This document shows, piece after piece, positions 9,187 through 18,702 of a DNA stretch of 64,000 nt. Source of the DNA: Mobilisporobacter senegalensis (GTDB taxonomy: Bacteria; Bacillota; Clostridia; Lachnospirales; Lachnospiraceae); assembly GCF_003752155.1 (NCBI RefSeq), contig NZ_RJVG01000005.1:248001-312000 (forward strand), written 5' to 3'. The position numbers and the translations under genes were made by a program. Every line of letters starts with the position of its first letter. Position 1 is the first letter of the stretch. The notes under the pieces were generated by a model. That model saw only the letters and a program-made list of their open reading frames with translations. It was not told the DNA's origin and searched no databases.

Positions 9187-10039
9187 GATAAGCTTCCTCC
9201 ATTTCTTTTTTAAATTTATCTTCTCCTACTCTGTCAATAGTAAATTTAAAACGTTCCCCTGATTTCCCCTTCTCATCAAAGAACTGGATTGCAGCATCCG
9301 TTACACGATAGAGCTGCTCTTCGTCCTTAATTAATGGCAGGAAAGAAGCACCTTTGTTGATTGTATTACCAAATAGTCCTCCAAAGGACACAATATAAGC
9401 ATTTTCCCCTTCCCAGGCTCCGGTCGGACATGATTTTTCACATCTTCCGCAATAGGTACATCGATTTGCATCAAAGGTAAGAGTATTGCCATCAATTGTA
9501 ATTGCATTTTCACGGCAGGCTTTCTCACAGACCCCGCAGAAGATACATTTTTCTTCTTCCCAATGGACATCCAAAGCTCCTTTGATACCCAGGTCATTTT
9601 CTTCTGCTTTTAAGCAATTGTTCTGGCAGCCGGTTACACCAAACTTAAATTTATGGGGCAATTCTCTGGCATAATATCTCTGGTCAAGTTCCTGTGCGAT
9701 TTTATAAGAATCAATATTTCCACTGGGACATAATGTATTTCCCTGGCAGGCAGTAACCGTACGTACTCTGGGACCGCATACACCAGGCTTGCATCCTCCT
9801 TTTGCTAATTCTTCTTTCACTTCTTCAATGTCTTCAAATCGAATGAATGGAATCTCGACACTTTGCCTGGAGGTTAAATGGACATATCCTTTCCCGTATT
9901 TTTCTGCTACTTCATATATTTTCTTTATATTTTCGGCAGTCAGATTTCCTCCTACCACCTGCAGCCTGAGGGAGAACATCCCCTTTTGCTTCTGTCTCAT
10001 AAATCCGCCCTTTTTTAATGATGCATAATCTACAGCCAT
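9179..10039 (-). CDS. Compact siroheme sulfite reductase with two ferredoxin clusters
   Basis: A 286-aa nitrite/sulfite reductase-family protein, far shorter than CysI (about 570 aa). The N-terminal half has the siroheme ferredoxin-like fold (SLRLQVVGGNLTAENIKKI) and siroheme/4Fe-4S ligands in TACQGNTLCPSG and GVTGCQNNCLKAE. The C-terminal part has two 4Fe-4S motifs, CIFCGVCEKACRENAI and CTYCGRCEKSCPTGA. I chose ATG at 10039 because GGGAGG lies six bases upstream; a TTG at 10066 is in frame but overlaps cysN. It reduces sulfite to sulfide, probably from reduced ferredoxin. A sulfite role is preferred to nitrite because of the operon. Confidence 0.9.
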   Translation of the reverse strand: MAVDYASLKKGGFMRQKQKGMFSLRLQVVGGNLTAENIKKIYEVAEKYGKGYVHLTSRQSVEIPFIRFEDIEEVKEELAKGGCKPGVCGPRVRTVTACQGNTLCPSGNIDSYKIAQELDQRYYARELPHKFKFGVTGCQNNCLKAEENDLGIKGALDVHWEEEKCIFCGVCEKACRENAITIDGNTLTFDANRCTYCGRCEKSCPTGAWEGENAYIVSFGGLFGNTINKGASFLPLIKDEEQLYRVTDAAIQFFDEKGKSGERFKFTIDRVGEDKFKKEMEEAYHG

Positions 10040-10053
10040 AACATTCCTCCCTT

Positions 10054-11745
10054 TTAAATCACCCAAAAATTATTATTAAATGCTACTCTTCTATAAGTTT
10101 CAAAACTCAGCCATTTTTGGGAGAAACCTAACTTTTTATTTTCATCTGTTTCACTATACTCCCTAATAAAGTCATTTACTTCGTCTTCGGAATAAGCCCT
10201 TATGGCAAAACCACAGGCATCTGTAACCGGAAATCCTGAATAAATATAGTCAGTAATAGGAATCATCTGGAATATCTTTTTATTACGTACCCTGATCGCT
10301 ACTTTATCACTAAGCTGTAATATATCAAAATCCTCTGGATAACTGTAGCTATCCCCTTTCACTGGTATTTCATCTCCTACCGTGTATGTCTTAAGTACAG
10401 ATTTATATTTTGACAAAGAGGATACATTCAGATTGTAATAGAATTCTTCAAAGATATCTCCTCTTGCACGTAGTTCCTTATATCTAAAAGCTGCTTTTTC
10501 TTCCTGACTGTCTATGATATCTTCTATTACACCACAAGCTGCCGTCATATTTGTGATCCGGTCAATTAAGATGAGTTCACCTAACGTCTTATGGGAATCA
10601 AACTTATCTGTTACAATCTTTTCTGAAAGTGTAATATCACACAATGCAATCTCATTCTTTTTTAAAAGAGAGGCGGGTAAATGCTCTCCATTATTGACAT
10701 CGATTTTATATTTTATATCCGTAACAACACCGGGTAACATCTTAGTTCCCAGTTTTACAATATAATCCTTTCCGATGTTAAGTTCTGAGTCATCCATCCA
10801 AAGAATAGCTGCGGATAATAATTTACTGGTTTCAAGATTAGCACCTTTCATAAGTACACATCCCTTGGATACATCCACTTCCCTGTCCAGCTGTATGGTT
10901 ACCGGATTTCCTTTTGAAGCGGTCTCAACTTTTTTATCCGTAATATGGATACTTTTAATCAATGCCTTCTCATTGCTTGGAAGAGTGATAATTTCATCCC
11001 CTGTCTCAATGCTGCCCGATTCAATCTGCCCCTGAAAACCCCTGAAAGTATGATTAGGACGGCAGACTCTTTGAACAGGCATATAAAATCCCTCTTCATG
11101 GGTATCTGATATATTAATATCCTCAAGATATGTTAGCAGGGATTCCCCCTCATACCAAGGAATGTTTGTGGATTTCTTTGTTAAATTATCCCCTTCCGTT
11201 GCTGATAAAGGAATGATCTTAATGCTCTCTAAAGAAAGTTCCTGGGTCAATTCCTGGATTTCACTTTCAATTGTTTTAAAACGGGACTCATCGTAATGAA
11301 TCAGATCCATTTTATTTATGGCAAATACAAAATGCCTGATCCCCATTAGTGAACAGATCCTTACATGTCTTCTTGTCTGAATGAGCACTCCCTGCTTTGC
11401 ATCTACCAGGATAATGGCAAGATCCGCAAAGGAAGCACCTACTGCCATATTTCTTGTATATTCTTCATGGCCCGGTGTATCTGCCACAATAAAGCTTCGG
11501 TTATCTGTTGTAAAATAGCGGTATGCCACATCGATGGTGATTCCCTGTTCCCGCTCTGCCATTAAACCATCCAGTAGTAATGAATAATCAATGGCACCTT
11601 CCCTGCTGCCAACTTTACTGTCTAATTCTAAGGCTTTTTCCTGATCTGCATATAGTAATTTTGCGTCATACAAAATATGTCCTATAAGAGTGGATTTTCC
11701 GTCATCCACACTTCCACATGTGATAAATTTTAATAAACTCTTCAT
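10054..11745 (-). CDS. cysN: Sulfate adenylyltransferase subunit 1 (GTPase)
   Basis: GTP-driven large subunit of ATP sulfurylase. The 563-aa product has G1 in FITCGSVDDGKSTLIG, G2/G3 in EREQGITIDVAYRYF and VADTPGHEEY, and NKMD as G4, followed by EF-Tu-like beta barrels. No C-terminal APS kinase P-loop is visible although the protein is longer than a bare CysN (about 475 aa); the extra about 100 aa end in a region I do not recognise. The start at 11745, one base after cysD, is preferred over an upstream in-frame codon inside cysD. Confidence 0.93.
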   Translation of the reverse strand: MKSLLKFITCGSVDDGKSTLIGHILYDAKLLYADQEKALELDSKVGSREGAIDYSLLLDGLMAEREQGITIDVAYRYFTTDNRSFIVADTPGHEEYTRNMAVGASFADLAIILVDAKQGVLIQTRRHVRICSLMGIRHFVFAINKMDLIHYDESRFKTIESEIQELTQELSLESIKIIPLSATEGDNLTKKSTNIPWYEGESLLTYLEDINISDTHEEGFYMPVQRVCRPNHTFRGFQGQIESGSIETGDEIITLPSNEKALIKSIHITDKKVETASKGNPVTIQLDREVDVSKGCVLMKGANLETSKLLSAAILWMDDSELNIGKDYIVKLGTKMLPGVVTDIKYKIDVNNGEHLPASLLKKNEIALCDITLSEKIVTDKFDSHKTLGELILIDRITNMTAACGVIEDIIDSQEEKAAFRYKELRARGDIFEEFYYNLNVSSLSKYKSVLKTYTVGDEIPVKGDSYSYPEDFDILQLSDKVAIRVRNKKIFQMIPITDYIYSGFPVTDACGFAIRAYSEDEVNDFIREYSETDENKKLGFSQKWLSFETYRRVAFNNNFWVI

Positions 11746-11746
11746 C

Positions 11747-12646
11747 TTAGAAATACCCCTCTCTCTTTCTTCTTTCCATACTTCCTGCAGCTTCATTGTC
11801 AATGACACGGGTCGTTCTTTCGGAGGATACCGCACTTAGGGTCTCTTCTATTATCTCATCCAATGTAGTTGCCTCTGATTCACATCCCCCTGTTAAAGGG
11901 TAACAGCCAAGGGTTCTAAAACGTACTTTTTTATATTGGATTTTTTCATCTGGTAAAAACTGAAATCGTTCATCATCTACCATAATAATATTGCCGTCCC
12001 GATATACCACCGGTCTTTCTTTGGCATAATACAACGGTACAATATCAATATTTTCTCTCTTTATGTATTGCCAGATATCTTTTTCAGTCCAGTTGGAAAT
12101 CGGGAATACTCTCATACTTTCCCCTTTATTGATCTTTGTATTATAGAGTTTCCACATCTCTGGTCTTTGGTTTTTAGGGTCCCATGCATGAGCTTCATTA
12201 CGGAAAGAAAAAATTCTCTCTTTCGCACGGGATTTTTCTTCATCCCGGCGGCCGCCCCCAAATGCTGCCGTAAATCCATATTGGGTTAATCCTTGCTTTA
12301 GAGCCTGGGTTTTTAAGATGTCCGTATACGCAGAACCATGTTCAAAGGGATTAATGCCCCCGGCAATCGCTTCTTCATTTCGATATACGATCATCTCAAT
12401 TCCTAGTTCTTTGGCTTTTCGATCGCGAAATTCGATCATATCCTTAAACTTCCATGAAGTATCTATATGCATAAATGGAAAAGGCGGTTTCTCCGGATAG
12501 AAAGCTTTCATGGCAAGGTGCAGCATGACGGAACTGTCTTTCCCTATGGAATATAACATGACCGGCTTTTCACATTCTGCCGCCACTTCTCTGATGATAT
12601 ATATTGCTTCTGCTTCTAATTCGTCAAGATGCGATAATTCACTCAT
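11747..12646 (-). CDS. cysD: Sulfate adenylyltransferase subunit 2
   Basis: Catalytic subunit making APS from ATP and sulfate. The 299-aa product has the PP-loop [17 protein letters not shown] near 33-49, the [20 protein letters not shown] block, and the C-terminal [19 protein letters not shown] and RKREGYF. Length matches the family (about 300 aa). It forms the CysDN complex with the next gene. The APS made here goes directly to AprBA, since no PAPS reductase is seen. Confidence 0.95.
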   Translation of the reverse strand: MSELSHLDELEAEAIYIIREVAAECEKPVMLYSIGKDSSVMLHLAMKAFYPEKPPFPFMHIDTSWKFKDMIEFRDRKAKELGIEMIVYRNEEAIAGGINPFEHGSAYTDILKTQALKQGLTQYGFTAAFGGGRRDEEKSRAKERIFSFRNEAHAWDPKNQRPEMWKLYNTKINKGESMRVFPISNWTEKDIWQYIKRENIDIVPLYYAKERPVVYRDGNIIMVDDERFQFLPDEKIQYKKVRFRTLGCYPLTGGCESEATTLDEIIEETLSAVSSERTTRVIDNEAAGSMERRKREGYF

Positions 12647-12707
12647 ACTTATTCTCCTATCTGTTCTCCCATGGTGATTTCTTACGAATCACAAGGATTT
12701 AAATGAA

Positions 12708-13022
12708 CTAATACTTATTTGAATCCGATCTGTTTATATCAATGGCGTGTACCTTACCATTATTCTCTTCAATCTTCCAATGAACAATATCACCATCAAT
12801 ATTAGCAGTTAACTTACTTCCTCTTCCACCAATATCCGCTCCCAGATATAAAGCAATGGCCCCAAACTGGCATTCTTTGATACAGGAAGTACATCCCCAA
12901 CAATCTTTTTCATACTTTATGAACGGTTTTCCATCTGTTCCTGACTTTAACAGGCTTCCGGGACAGACAGATAAACATTTTTTACAGCTTACACATTTCC
13001 CCTTATCAAAAACTATGCTCAT
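12708..13022 (-). CDS. aprB: Adenylylsulfate reductase, beta subunit (ferredoxin-like)
   Basis: Electron-transfer subunit of APS reductase. The 104-aa product has two 4Fe-4S motifs, CVSCKKCLSVCPG and CWGCTSCIKECQF, plus a short tail ending SDSNKY; dissimilatory AprB is longer (about 150 aa). The start at 13022 has GAGGTG six bases upstream and lies inside the 3' end of aprA, so translation is coupled. A GTG nine bases earlier is in frame but badly placed. Confidence 0.9.
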   Translation of the reverse strand: MSIVFDKGKCVSCKKCLSVCPGSLLKSGTDGKPFIKYEKDCWGCTSCIKECQFGAIALYLGADIGGRGSKLTANIDGDIVHWKIEENNGKVHAIDINRSDSNKY

Positions 13023-14709
13023 AAGTCTCACCTCGTCCCACTAAGTCTCTGAATATAATTTGTAATTTCCCATCAACTAATTTTGAGTTTACATATTTTA
13101 GCCACTCATCACTCTTATTTGGATAATCCAAATTCTCGGCAAAACTATGCCATCTTGTTTCTTTTCTTGCCCTTAGATGGGCAATCACCGTTTTACAGAC
13201 TATGAGGCGTTCCTTTAATTCATATACAAACATCAATTCATGCATGGTGGAAGCGGACAGACCATCAGCAAGCTTTATAAGCTGGTCGATTTTCTCATCT
13301 GCCAGATCCAGCTGCTTTTCATTAAATTGATAATTGGTTCCAATCCCACCTGCATAAGAATCCATAACCTTCTGCATTGCCTCTTCCAACTGCTCTGGGG
13401 GAAAGGCCGGATTTCTATTATTTAATATTTTTTCAACCTCATTCTTTTTATTGTTAATGAGCCTTATTTCCTCTAATTCATTAAGGATATTCGAATCCTC
13501 TTCATTTTTTATATATTCCACTGCTGCTTTTGCTGAAATTCCCCCCTCTACCAGGGCACCGGTAACATACTTCTGAGGGCACCCTCCGGCCACATCTCCA
13601 GCTGCATAAAGACCTTTTATTGTGGTGGAGCGCTTTGTATCGATCCAATAACCGCTGGCTGTATGACCTCCCACAATATATGGTTCTGTTCCCTCTATCT
13701 CTACATTCTGCTCACTTGGATTCTTTCCTGCTTCGACCCAGGAAAGAGTCTGGCTGGGTGCCATATTCAGATATGCTTTTATTAATTCTTCATCCTGCTC
13801 AGGGGGAATTCCTTCTGTTTTTAAATAACAGGGACCTCTTCCTTCTTTATTTTCATTCACTGTCCCATAGACCCTCTCTGAAGTCGTAATCCCATACTTT
13901 GTCTCATACACTTCGCCCAAAGCATTTATCTGTTTTGCGCCAACTCCCTGTGCAATTGTTCCTGTTGGTGCAATAGTATCTTTACATCGAAGGGCTATAA
14001 AGCGCATTTCAAATGTAGTCATTTCCGCTCCGTTTCGAATTCCCATAGCATAACCGGCACCTGTATTAAATGGCGGATACCACATCTTATGTCTTGAAAA
14101 TCCCGGATTATTTGGTTTATATAGACCGGCAGCACCGCCGGTAGCACAAATAACTGCTTTGGCCTTTATCTCATAAAGGATATTATCGTTTACTCCAATA
14201 CCAAAAGCTCCAAAAATCTTATTCTCTTTCACAATATAGTCAATGATGTTGACCTGATTTAAAACCTTTACGTTTTCTAACTGATTTACTGCCTCTGCTA
14301 ATAAAGGTTTTATATTTTCACCATTGATTTTAATGTTTCGGTTTCCACGGGCTACGTATTCTCCATTTTCATCCTTTAAAATAACCAGACCTAATTTTTC
14401 TAATTTTTCCGTAACCCGGTTTAGTCCCTGTGACATGGTAAGCAGTAAATCTTCCCTTACAATATGATCTGCATCTTTTTTCGCATAATCAACATAATCC
14501 TCCGGGGTTCTTCCCTTAATGATGTATGCATTGATTGCATTGACTCCCGCTGCTAAACATCCGCTTCTTTTAATATTGGCCTTTTCAGCAATTATTACTT
14601 TTGCCCCGGAATATTCCCTGATTGTCATGGCAGCATAACATCCTGCTGTGCCGCCACCAATGATCAATATATCTGTGGTAAGTCTTTCGACTCTTATCTC
14701 ACTATTCAT
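13006..14709 (-). CDS. aprA: Adenylylsulfate reductase, alpha subunit (FAD)
   Basis: Reduces APS to sulfite and AMP. The 567-aa flavoprotein opens with the FAD motif ILIIGGGTAGCYAAMTIRE. It continues with KRSGCLAAGVNAINAY, the GGAAGLYKPNNPG block, and TIKGLYAAGDVAGGCPQKY near 375-393. It belongs to the fumarate reductase/succinate dehydrogenase flavoprotein fold. The start at 14709 follows GGGAGGG with a short spacer. It sits in an assimilatory-looking operon with CysDN and a sulfate ABC importer, not with Sat, Qmo and Dsr, so assimilation is the likely role. Confidence 0.92.
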   Translation of the reverse strand: MNSEIRVERLTTDILIIGGGTAGCYAAMTIREYSGAKVIIAEKANIKRSGCLAAGVNAINAYIIKGRTPEDYVDYAKKDADHIVREDLLLTMSQGLNRVTEKLEKLGLVILKDENGEYVARGNRNIKINGENIKPLLAEAVNQLENVKVLNQVNIIDYIVKENKIFGAFGIGVNDNILYEIKAKAVICATGGAAGLYKPNNPGFSRHKMWYPPFNTGAGYAMGIRNGAEMTTFEMRFIALRCKDTIAPTGTIAQGVGAKQINALGEVYETKYGITTSERVYGTVNENKEGRGPCYLKTEGIPPEQDEELIKAYLNMAPSQTLSWVEAGKNPSEQNVEIEGTEPYIVGGHTASGYWIDTKRSTTIKGLYAAGDVAGGCPQKYVTGALVEGGISAKAAVEYIKNEEDSNILNELEEIRLINNKKNEVEKILNNRNPAFPPEQLEEAMQKVMDSYAGGIGTNYQFNEKQLDLADEKIDQLIKLADGLSASTMHELMFVYELKERLIVCKTVIAHLRARKETRWHSFAENLDYPNKSDEWLKYVNSKLVDGKLQIIFRDLVGRGETYEHSF

Positions 14710-14762
14710 AAAACCCTCCCTGAACACTACATACAAAGTTTCCCAATTACCTATACTATCTA

Positions 14763-15824
14763 CTAAATAAAGACCGGATTCTTATCCTCCATTGTGTTAT
14801 TCTCTAACAGGTAGGTTTTATTTTCATCAAACACATACAGGCGATAGATCAACACACTTACTGTCTCTCCTACTTCTATCAGTTCATCTTCCATGGTACG
14901 GGTCGCTGTGAGGATGATATCTTTTACCCTGACTTTTACTTCTAAATAACTTCCACGAAAAGATATCTTCTCTACGGTTCCTTCTTCTGCTGCACTTATG
15001 TACTGTTTCAATCTGGACTTCTTGGATATACTTATAAATTCAGGTCTGATAACTGCTTTTTCTATATTTTTTAATACTTCAAATCCTTTTAATGCACCGT
15101 AATTCTCAATAATGGTGGATTGCCCGATAAACTGGGCTACAAACGGTGTTCCGGGGTTTTTATATATTTCTATGGGAGAGCCTTTCTGCTCCACTCTTCC
15201 ATGATTTGTAATAATAATTTCATCTGCCACTTCAATAGCTTCTTCCTGATCATGAGTAACAAAAATACTTGTGATTCCCACTCTTTCAATCATTTCTTTT
15301 AACCAGCTTCTAAGTTCCTGACGCACCTTTGCATCGATTGCTGCAAAAGGTTCATCTAGTAAAAGCAGATGGGGATTGGGAGCTAATGCCCTTGCGAAAG
15401 CAACCCTCTGCTTCTGCCCTCCTGAAAGTTGATGAGGATATCGCTTTTCTAAACCTTCTAAACCAATCAATTTTATTAATTCATTTACTCTGTTCTTGAT
15501 CTCTTTTTTACTTTTTTTCTGAATTTCCAAACCAAAAGCAATATTATCAAATACCGTCATATATCGAAAGAGTGCATAATTCTGAAAAACAAATCCGATT
15601 CCTCTTTCATTGGCCGGCACATCATTGATACGGGTTCCATCAATTATAATGTCACCGGAATCAGGCATCTCCAGCCCGGCTATCATCCTTAATATTGTTG
15701 TCTTGCCACTTCCGCTGGGACCTAACAATCCAATTAATTTTCCCTTTTCAATTTGAAAATCCACATGATCGGAGGCCTTAAAATCCCCAAAAGATTTATT
15801 AATATTTTTAAGTTCCACATACAT
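14763..15824 (-). CDS. cysA: Sulfate ABC transporter ATP-binding protein
   Basis: ATPase of the sulfate/thiosulfate importer. The 353-aa product has Walker A GLLGPSGSGKTT, the Q-loop FVFQNYALFRYMTVFDN, the signature LSGGQKQRVAFARAL, Walker B LLLLDEPFAAID, and the H-loop SIFVTHDQEEA. A C-terminal TOBE-like domain starts near 235. Its start overlaps the cysW stop by one base. Confidence 0.94.
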   Translation of the reverse strand: MYVELKNINKSFGDFKASDHVDFQIEKGKLIGLLGPSGSGKTTILRMIAGLEMPDSGDIIIDGTRINDVPANERGIGFVFQNYALFRYMTVFDNIAFGLEIQKKSKKEIKNRVNELIKLIGLEGLEKRYPHQLSGGQKQRVAFARALAPNPHLLLLDEPFAAIDAKVRQELRSWLKEMIERVGITSIFVTHDQEEAIEVADEIIITNHGRVEQKGSPIEIYKNPGTPFVAQFIGQSTIIENYGALKGFEVLKNIEKAVIRPEFISISKKSRLKQYISAAEEGTVEKISFRGSYLEVKVRVKDIILTATRTMEDELIEVGETVSVLIYRLYVFDENKTYLLENNTMEDKNPVFI

Positions 15825-16636
15825 TACAACTCACCAGCCTTTTTCCCTTTGTATTCAACAATATTTCTTAAAATTAATATAATGATCGCCATGATCACCA
15901 GAATGGAGGATACTGCAAAAGCAGAAGTTAAATTAAATTCGTTATACAATATTTCCACATGTAAAGGAAGGGTATTGGTCTTTCCCCTTAAATGACCTGA
16001 AAGAACGGATACCGCTCCAAATTCCCCCATGGCTCTTGCGGTACATAATATAACTCCGTAAAGCAATGCCCATTTCATGTGGGGCAATGTGATTTTTCGA
16101 AATATTTTGAATCCATCAGCCCCCATAAGGGCGGCAGCTTCTTCTTCATCTTTCCCCTGAGAGTTAAGAACAGGAATAATCTCTCTGGATACAAAAGGAA
16201 ATGTCACAAATATGGTTGCTAAAATAATTCCTGGAATCGCAAAAACAATTTTAATATTATATTTTTCTATAAAATCATAGGCCCAGCCGACCCGGCCAAA
16301 TATTAAAATAAATAACAGGCCGGCAATGACTGGTGAGATTGCGAAAGGAATATCGATCAATGTTGTCAGTAACTGTTTTCCGCGAAAATTGAATTTTGTA
16401 ATAGTCCATGCTGCAAATATCCCAAACAACGTATTTAGTGCAACGGCAGACATGGTGGCTATTATAGTCAGATACAAGGCTTTTACTGTATATTCATCAA
16501 AGACTGCCTCTTTATAAGCTTTGATGCCATCCCTCAGAGCATATACAATTACAGAACTTAGCGGAAGTACTAACATGCCCCCAATAAAAATGAAACTAAC
16601 CGTTATTAATATAATCCTTGTGATTTTAGATTTCAT
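15824..16636 (-). CDS. cysW: Sulfate ABC transporter permease, CysW type
   Basis: Inner permease subunit, 270 aa, with about six hydrophobic segments and the ABC-permease EAA loop near 183-200 (DEEEAAALMGADGFKIFRK). SGHLRGKTNTLPLHVEILYNE is typical of CysW. It pairs with the CysT protein encoded 10 bases upstream. Confidence 0.92.
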   Translation of the reverse strand: MKSKITRIILITVSFIFIGGMLVLPLSSVIVYALRDGIKAYKEAVFDEYTVKALYLTIIATMSAVALNTLFGIFAAWTITKFNFRGKQLLTTLIDIPFAISPVIAGLLFILIFGRVGWAYDFIEKYNIKIVFAIPGIILATIFVTFPFVSREIIPVLNSQGKDEEEAAALMGADGFKIFRKITLPHMKWALLYGVILCTARAMGEFGAVSVLSGHLRGKTNTLPLHVEILYNEFNLTSAFAVSSILVIMAIIILILRNIVEYKGKKAGEL

Positions 16637-16646
16637 ACTTACACCT

Positions 16647-17498
16647 CTAATTGTTTGTGACTTTATTCATATATGACTGAACAATATTTATAATCAGCAA
16701 TATAAGAAAAGATGCAATGAGCATTACCAATGCAATCCCTGTTGCATCTGCATATTTATATTGTTCCAGTTTAGTCATGATCAGCAGAGGTGCAATCTGG
16801 GTTTTATATGGAATATTACCAGCTATAAATACAACACTTCCATATTCGCCAATCCCCCTGGCTAATGCAAGGCCAAAACCTGTTAACATTGCAGGAAATA
16901 TTTCTGGAAGTATCACTTTTAAAAAAGTCTTACTTCCACTTGCACCAAGCATGGTTGCAGCTTCTTCATACTGAGTGTCCAGTTTTTCCAATACCGGTTG
17001 TATTGCTCTTACTACAAACGGAATTCCTATAAATACCATTGCAATAATAATACCAACCTTCGTATACGCTATCTGGATTCCTGCTCCTGCAAATATTTTC
17101 CCAATCCATCCTTTATCCGAATACAATGCAGTTAAAGTAATGCCGGCTACAGCTGTAGGCAGGGCAAAAGGAAGTTCAATCAATCCATCCAATATCCGTT
17201 TTCCCGGGAACTCATACTTTACCAATACCCAGGCTAATATAACACCAAAACCGCTATTGATCAGTGCTGCAATGAATGCACATAAAAAACTGACTTTATA
17301 TCCGGAAACAACCTGCTTTTCTGTAACAATCCCTATAAACTCCTCAAATGAAAGCCCTGACGCATTTACGATGATGGATGCCATTGGAATCAGCACGATC
17401 AGGCTTAAAAAAGATATAGTAATTCCCATGGATATTCCAAAACCGGGAATAATTTTCTTCCCATATTTTCCTTTTGTCTTTTTTATTAATTCTTTCAT
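16647..17498 (-). CDS. cysT: Sulfate ABC transporter permease, CysT type
   Basis: Second permease subunit, 283 aa, with six likely membrane segments. The EAA loop is QYEEAATMLGASGSKTF, and ARGIGEYGSVVFIAGNIPYKT is characteristic of CysT. It follows sbp by 22 bases in the operon. Confidence 0.92.
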   Translation of the reverse strand: MKELIKKTKGKYGKKIIPGFGISMGITISFLSLIVLIPMASIIVNASGLSFEEFIGIVTEKQVVSGYKVSFLCAFIAALINSGFGVILAWVLVKYEFPGKRILDGLIELPFALPTAVAGITLTALYSDKGWIGKIFAGAGIQIAYTKVGIIIAMVFIGIPFVVRAIQPVLEKLDTQYEEAATMLGASGSKTFLKVILPEIFPAMLTGFGLALARGIGEYGSVVFIAGNIPYKTQIAPLLIMTKLEQYKYADATGIALVMLIASFLILLIINIVQSYMNKVTNN

Positions 17499-17520
17499 TG
17501 ATAAAATACCTTTCAGCTAT

Positions 17521-18531
17521 TTATTCAGAATAAATTTGATCAAATAATGCGCCATCTACAAAAAATTCTTTGCTGGCCTCCTCCCAGCCGCCAAAATCAT
17601 CTATCGTTATCAAACGGCTATTCAAGTCAAACACGTTGGAAAATTCCTGTAAAATTTCTTCATTGGAAGGCCTGTAGTAATTCTCACCGGCAAGCCGCTG
17701 TGCAGCATCGGAATATAGATATGAAATATATCCACTGGCTACTTCAGCAGTATCTCTTTTTTTCGTAACTTCATCCACTACTGCAACAGAAGGTTCTGCT
17801 AAAATACTAATGCTTGGAGTGATAATCTCATATTCATCAGGATGTTCTTTCAAGGATAAATAGGCTTCATTTTCCCAGGCAATCAAAACATCTCCCTGAC
17901 CATTTTCTACAAATGTCGTTGTTGATCCTCTTGCTCCGGAATCCAGTACAATTACATTGTTGTACAACTTTGTGATAAATTCTGTGATTTTATCCTGGGC
18001 TCCCCCATAAAGTTCATCTGCAAAACCCCATGCCGCCAAAAAGTTCCATCTTGCACCGCCGGAGGATTTTGGATTAGGTGTAATCACCTCCACGCCGTCT
18101 TTTATCAGGTCATCCCAATCCTTAATATTCTTTGGATTTCCTGAACGGACCAGGAAAACAATGGTAGAAGTGTAAGGAGAGCTGTTTTTTTCAAACTCAT
18201 CTATCCAGCCAGCCTCAATTAATCCGGCTTCTTCAATTGCCGTGATATCCTGAGCCAGAGCTAATGTAACAACATCTGCCTCATTTCCTTCGATTACAGA
18301 CCTTGCCTGCTTTCCAGAGCCACCATGGGACTGAACAATCGTAACCTCCTGATCTGTTTTTTCTTTCCAATAAGCCTTAAATTCCTCATTATAAGCTTCA
18401 TAAAATTCTCTGGTGGGATCATAGGAAACATTTGTAATTTCAATTATTTCTGATTTGCTCCCACATCCTGTTAATACTCCGATTGATAGTACTAAAGTTA
18501 AACCTAAACTTAATAATCTTCTCTTATTCAT
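17521..18531 (-). CDS. sbp: Sulfate-binding lipoprotein
   Basis: Extracellular solute-binding component of the sulfate importer. The 336-aa precursor has a lipoprotein signal with lipobox GVLTGC (C23). It then carries the sulfate-binding pattern ITNVSYDPTREFYEAYNEEF and VTIVQSHGGSGKQARSVIEG, with the NPKSSGGARWNFLAAWGF block. First gene of the sulfur operon. It has a long leader that contains a small ORF at 18583-18651. Confidence 0.95.
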   Translation of the reverse strand: MNKRRLLSLGLTLVLSIGVLTGCGSKSEIIEITNVSYDPTREFYEAYNEEFKAYWKEKTDQEVTIVQSHGGSGKQARSVIEGNEADVVTLALAQDITAIEEAGLIEAGWIDEFEKNSSPYTSTIVFLVRSGNPKNIKDWDDLIKDGVEVITPNPKSSGGARWNFLAAWGFADELYGGAQDKITEFITKLYNNVIVLDSGARGSTTTFVENGQGDVLIAWENEAYLSLKEHPDEYEIITPSISILAEPSVAVVDEVTKKRDTAEVASGYISYLYSDAAQRLAGENYYRPSNEEILQEFSNVFDLNSRLITIDDFGGWEEASKEFFVDGALFDQIYSE

Positions 18532-18582
18532 AATTAGAACCTTACCTTTCCAAATTTCAATTTAAATTTATTATTTTAGCCT

Positions 18583-18651
18583 TTAACTTAAGTAAAACAT
18601 CGAATTCCTGCCTTTATGTAATGGATTAATATTCGCCTTCTGATATGGCAT
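18583..18651 (-). CDS. Candidate 22-aa leader peptide upstream of sbp
   Basis: A 22-codon frame starts with ATG right behind AAAGGAGGGAG, the best ribosome binding site in the area, and ends 51 bases before the sbp start codon. The peptide is MPYQKANINPLHKGRNSMFY plus two residues. It has no cysteine or methionine run, so simple codon-starvation attenuation for sulfur amino acids is not obvious. It could set translation or stability of the leader. It may also be chance; conservation decides. Confidence 0.45.
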   Translation of the reverse strand: MPYQKANINPLHKGRNSMFYLS

Positions 18652-18702
18652 CTCCCTCCTTTTATATAATTCTTACCGGTTTACTATGTTTTAATTTAAT
18701 AT

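Noticed and set aside
10054-11745. CysN-CysC (APS kinase) fusion
   Set aside because: The protein is longer than a bare CysN, but no second P-loop is visible in its C-terminal part.
16975-17547. 190-aa plus-strand frame opposite cysT
   Set aside because: Antisense shadow of a membrane permease; long only because codon bias leaves the opposite strand open.
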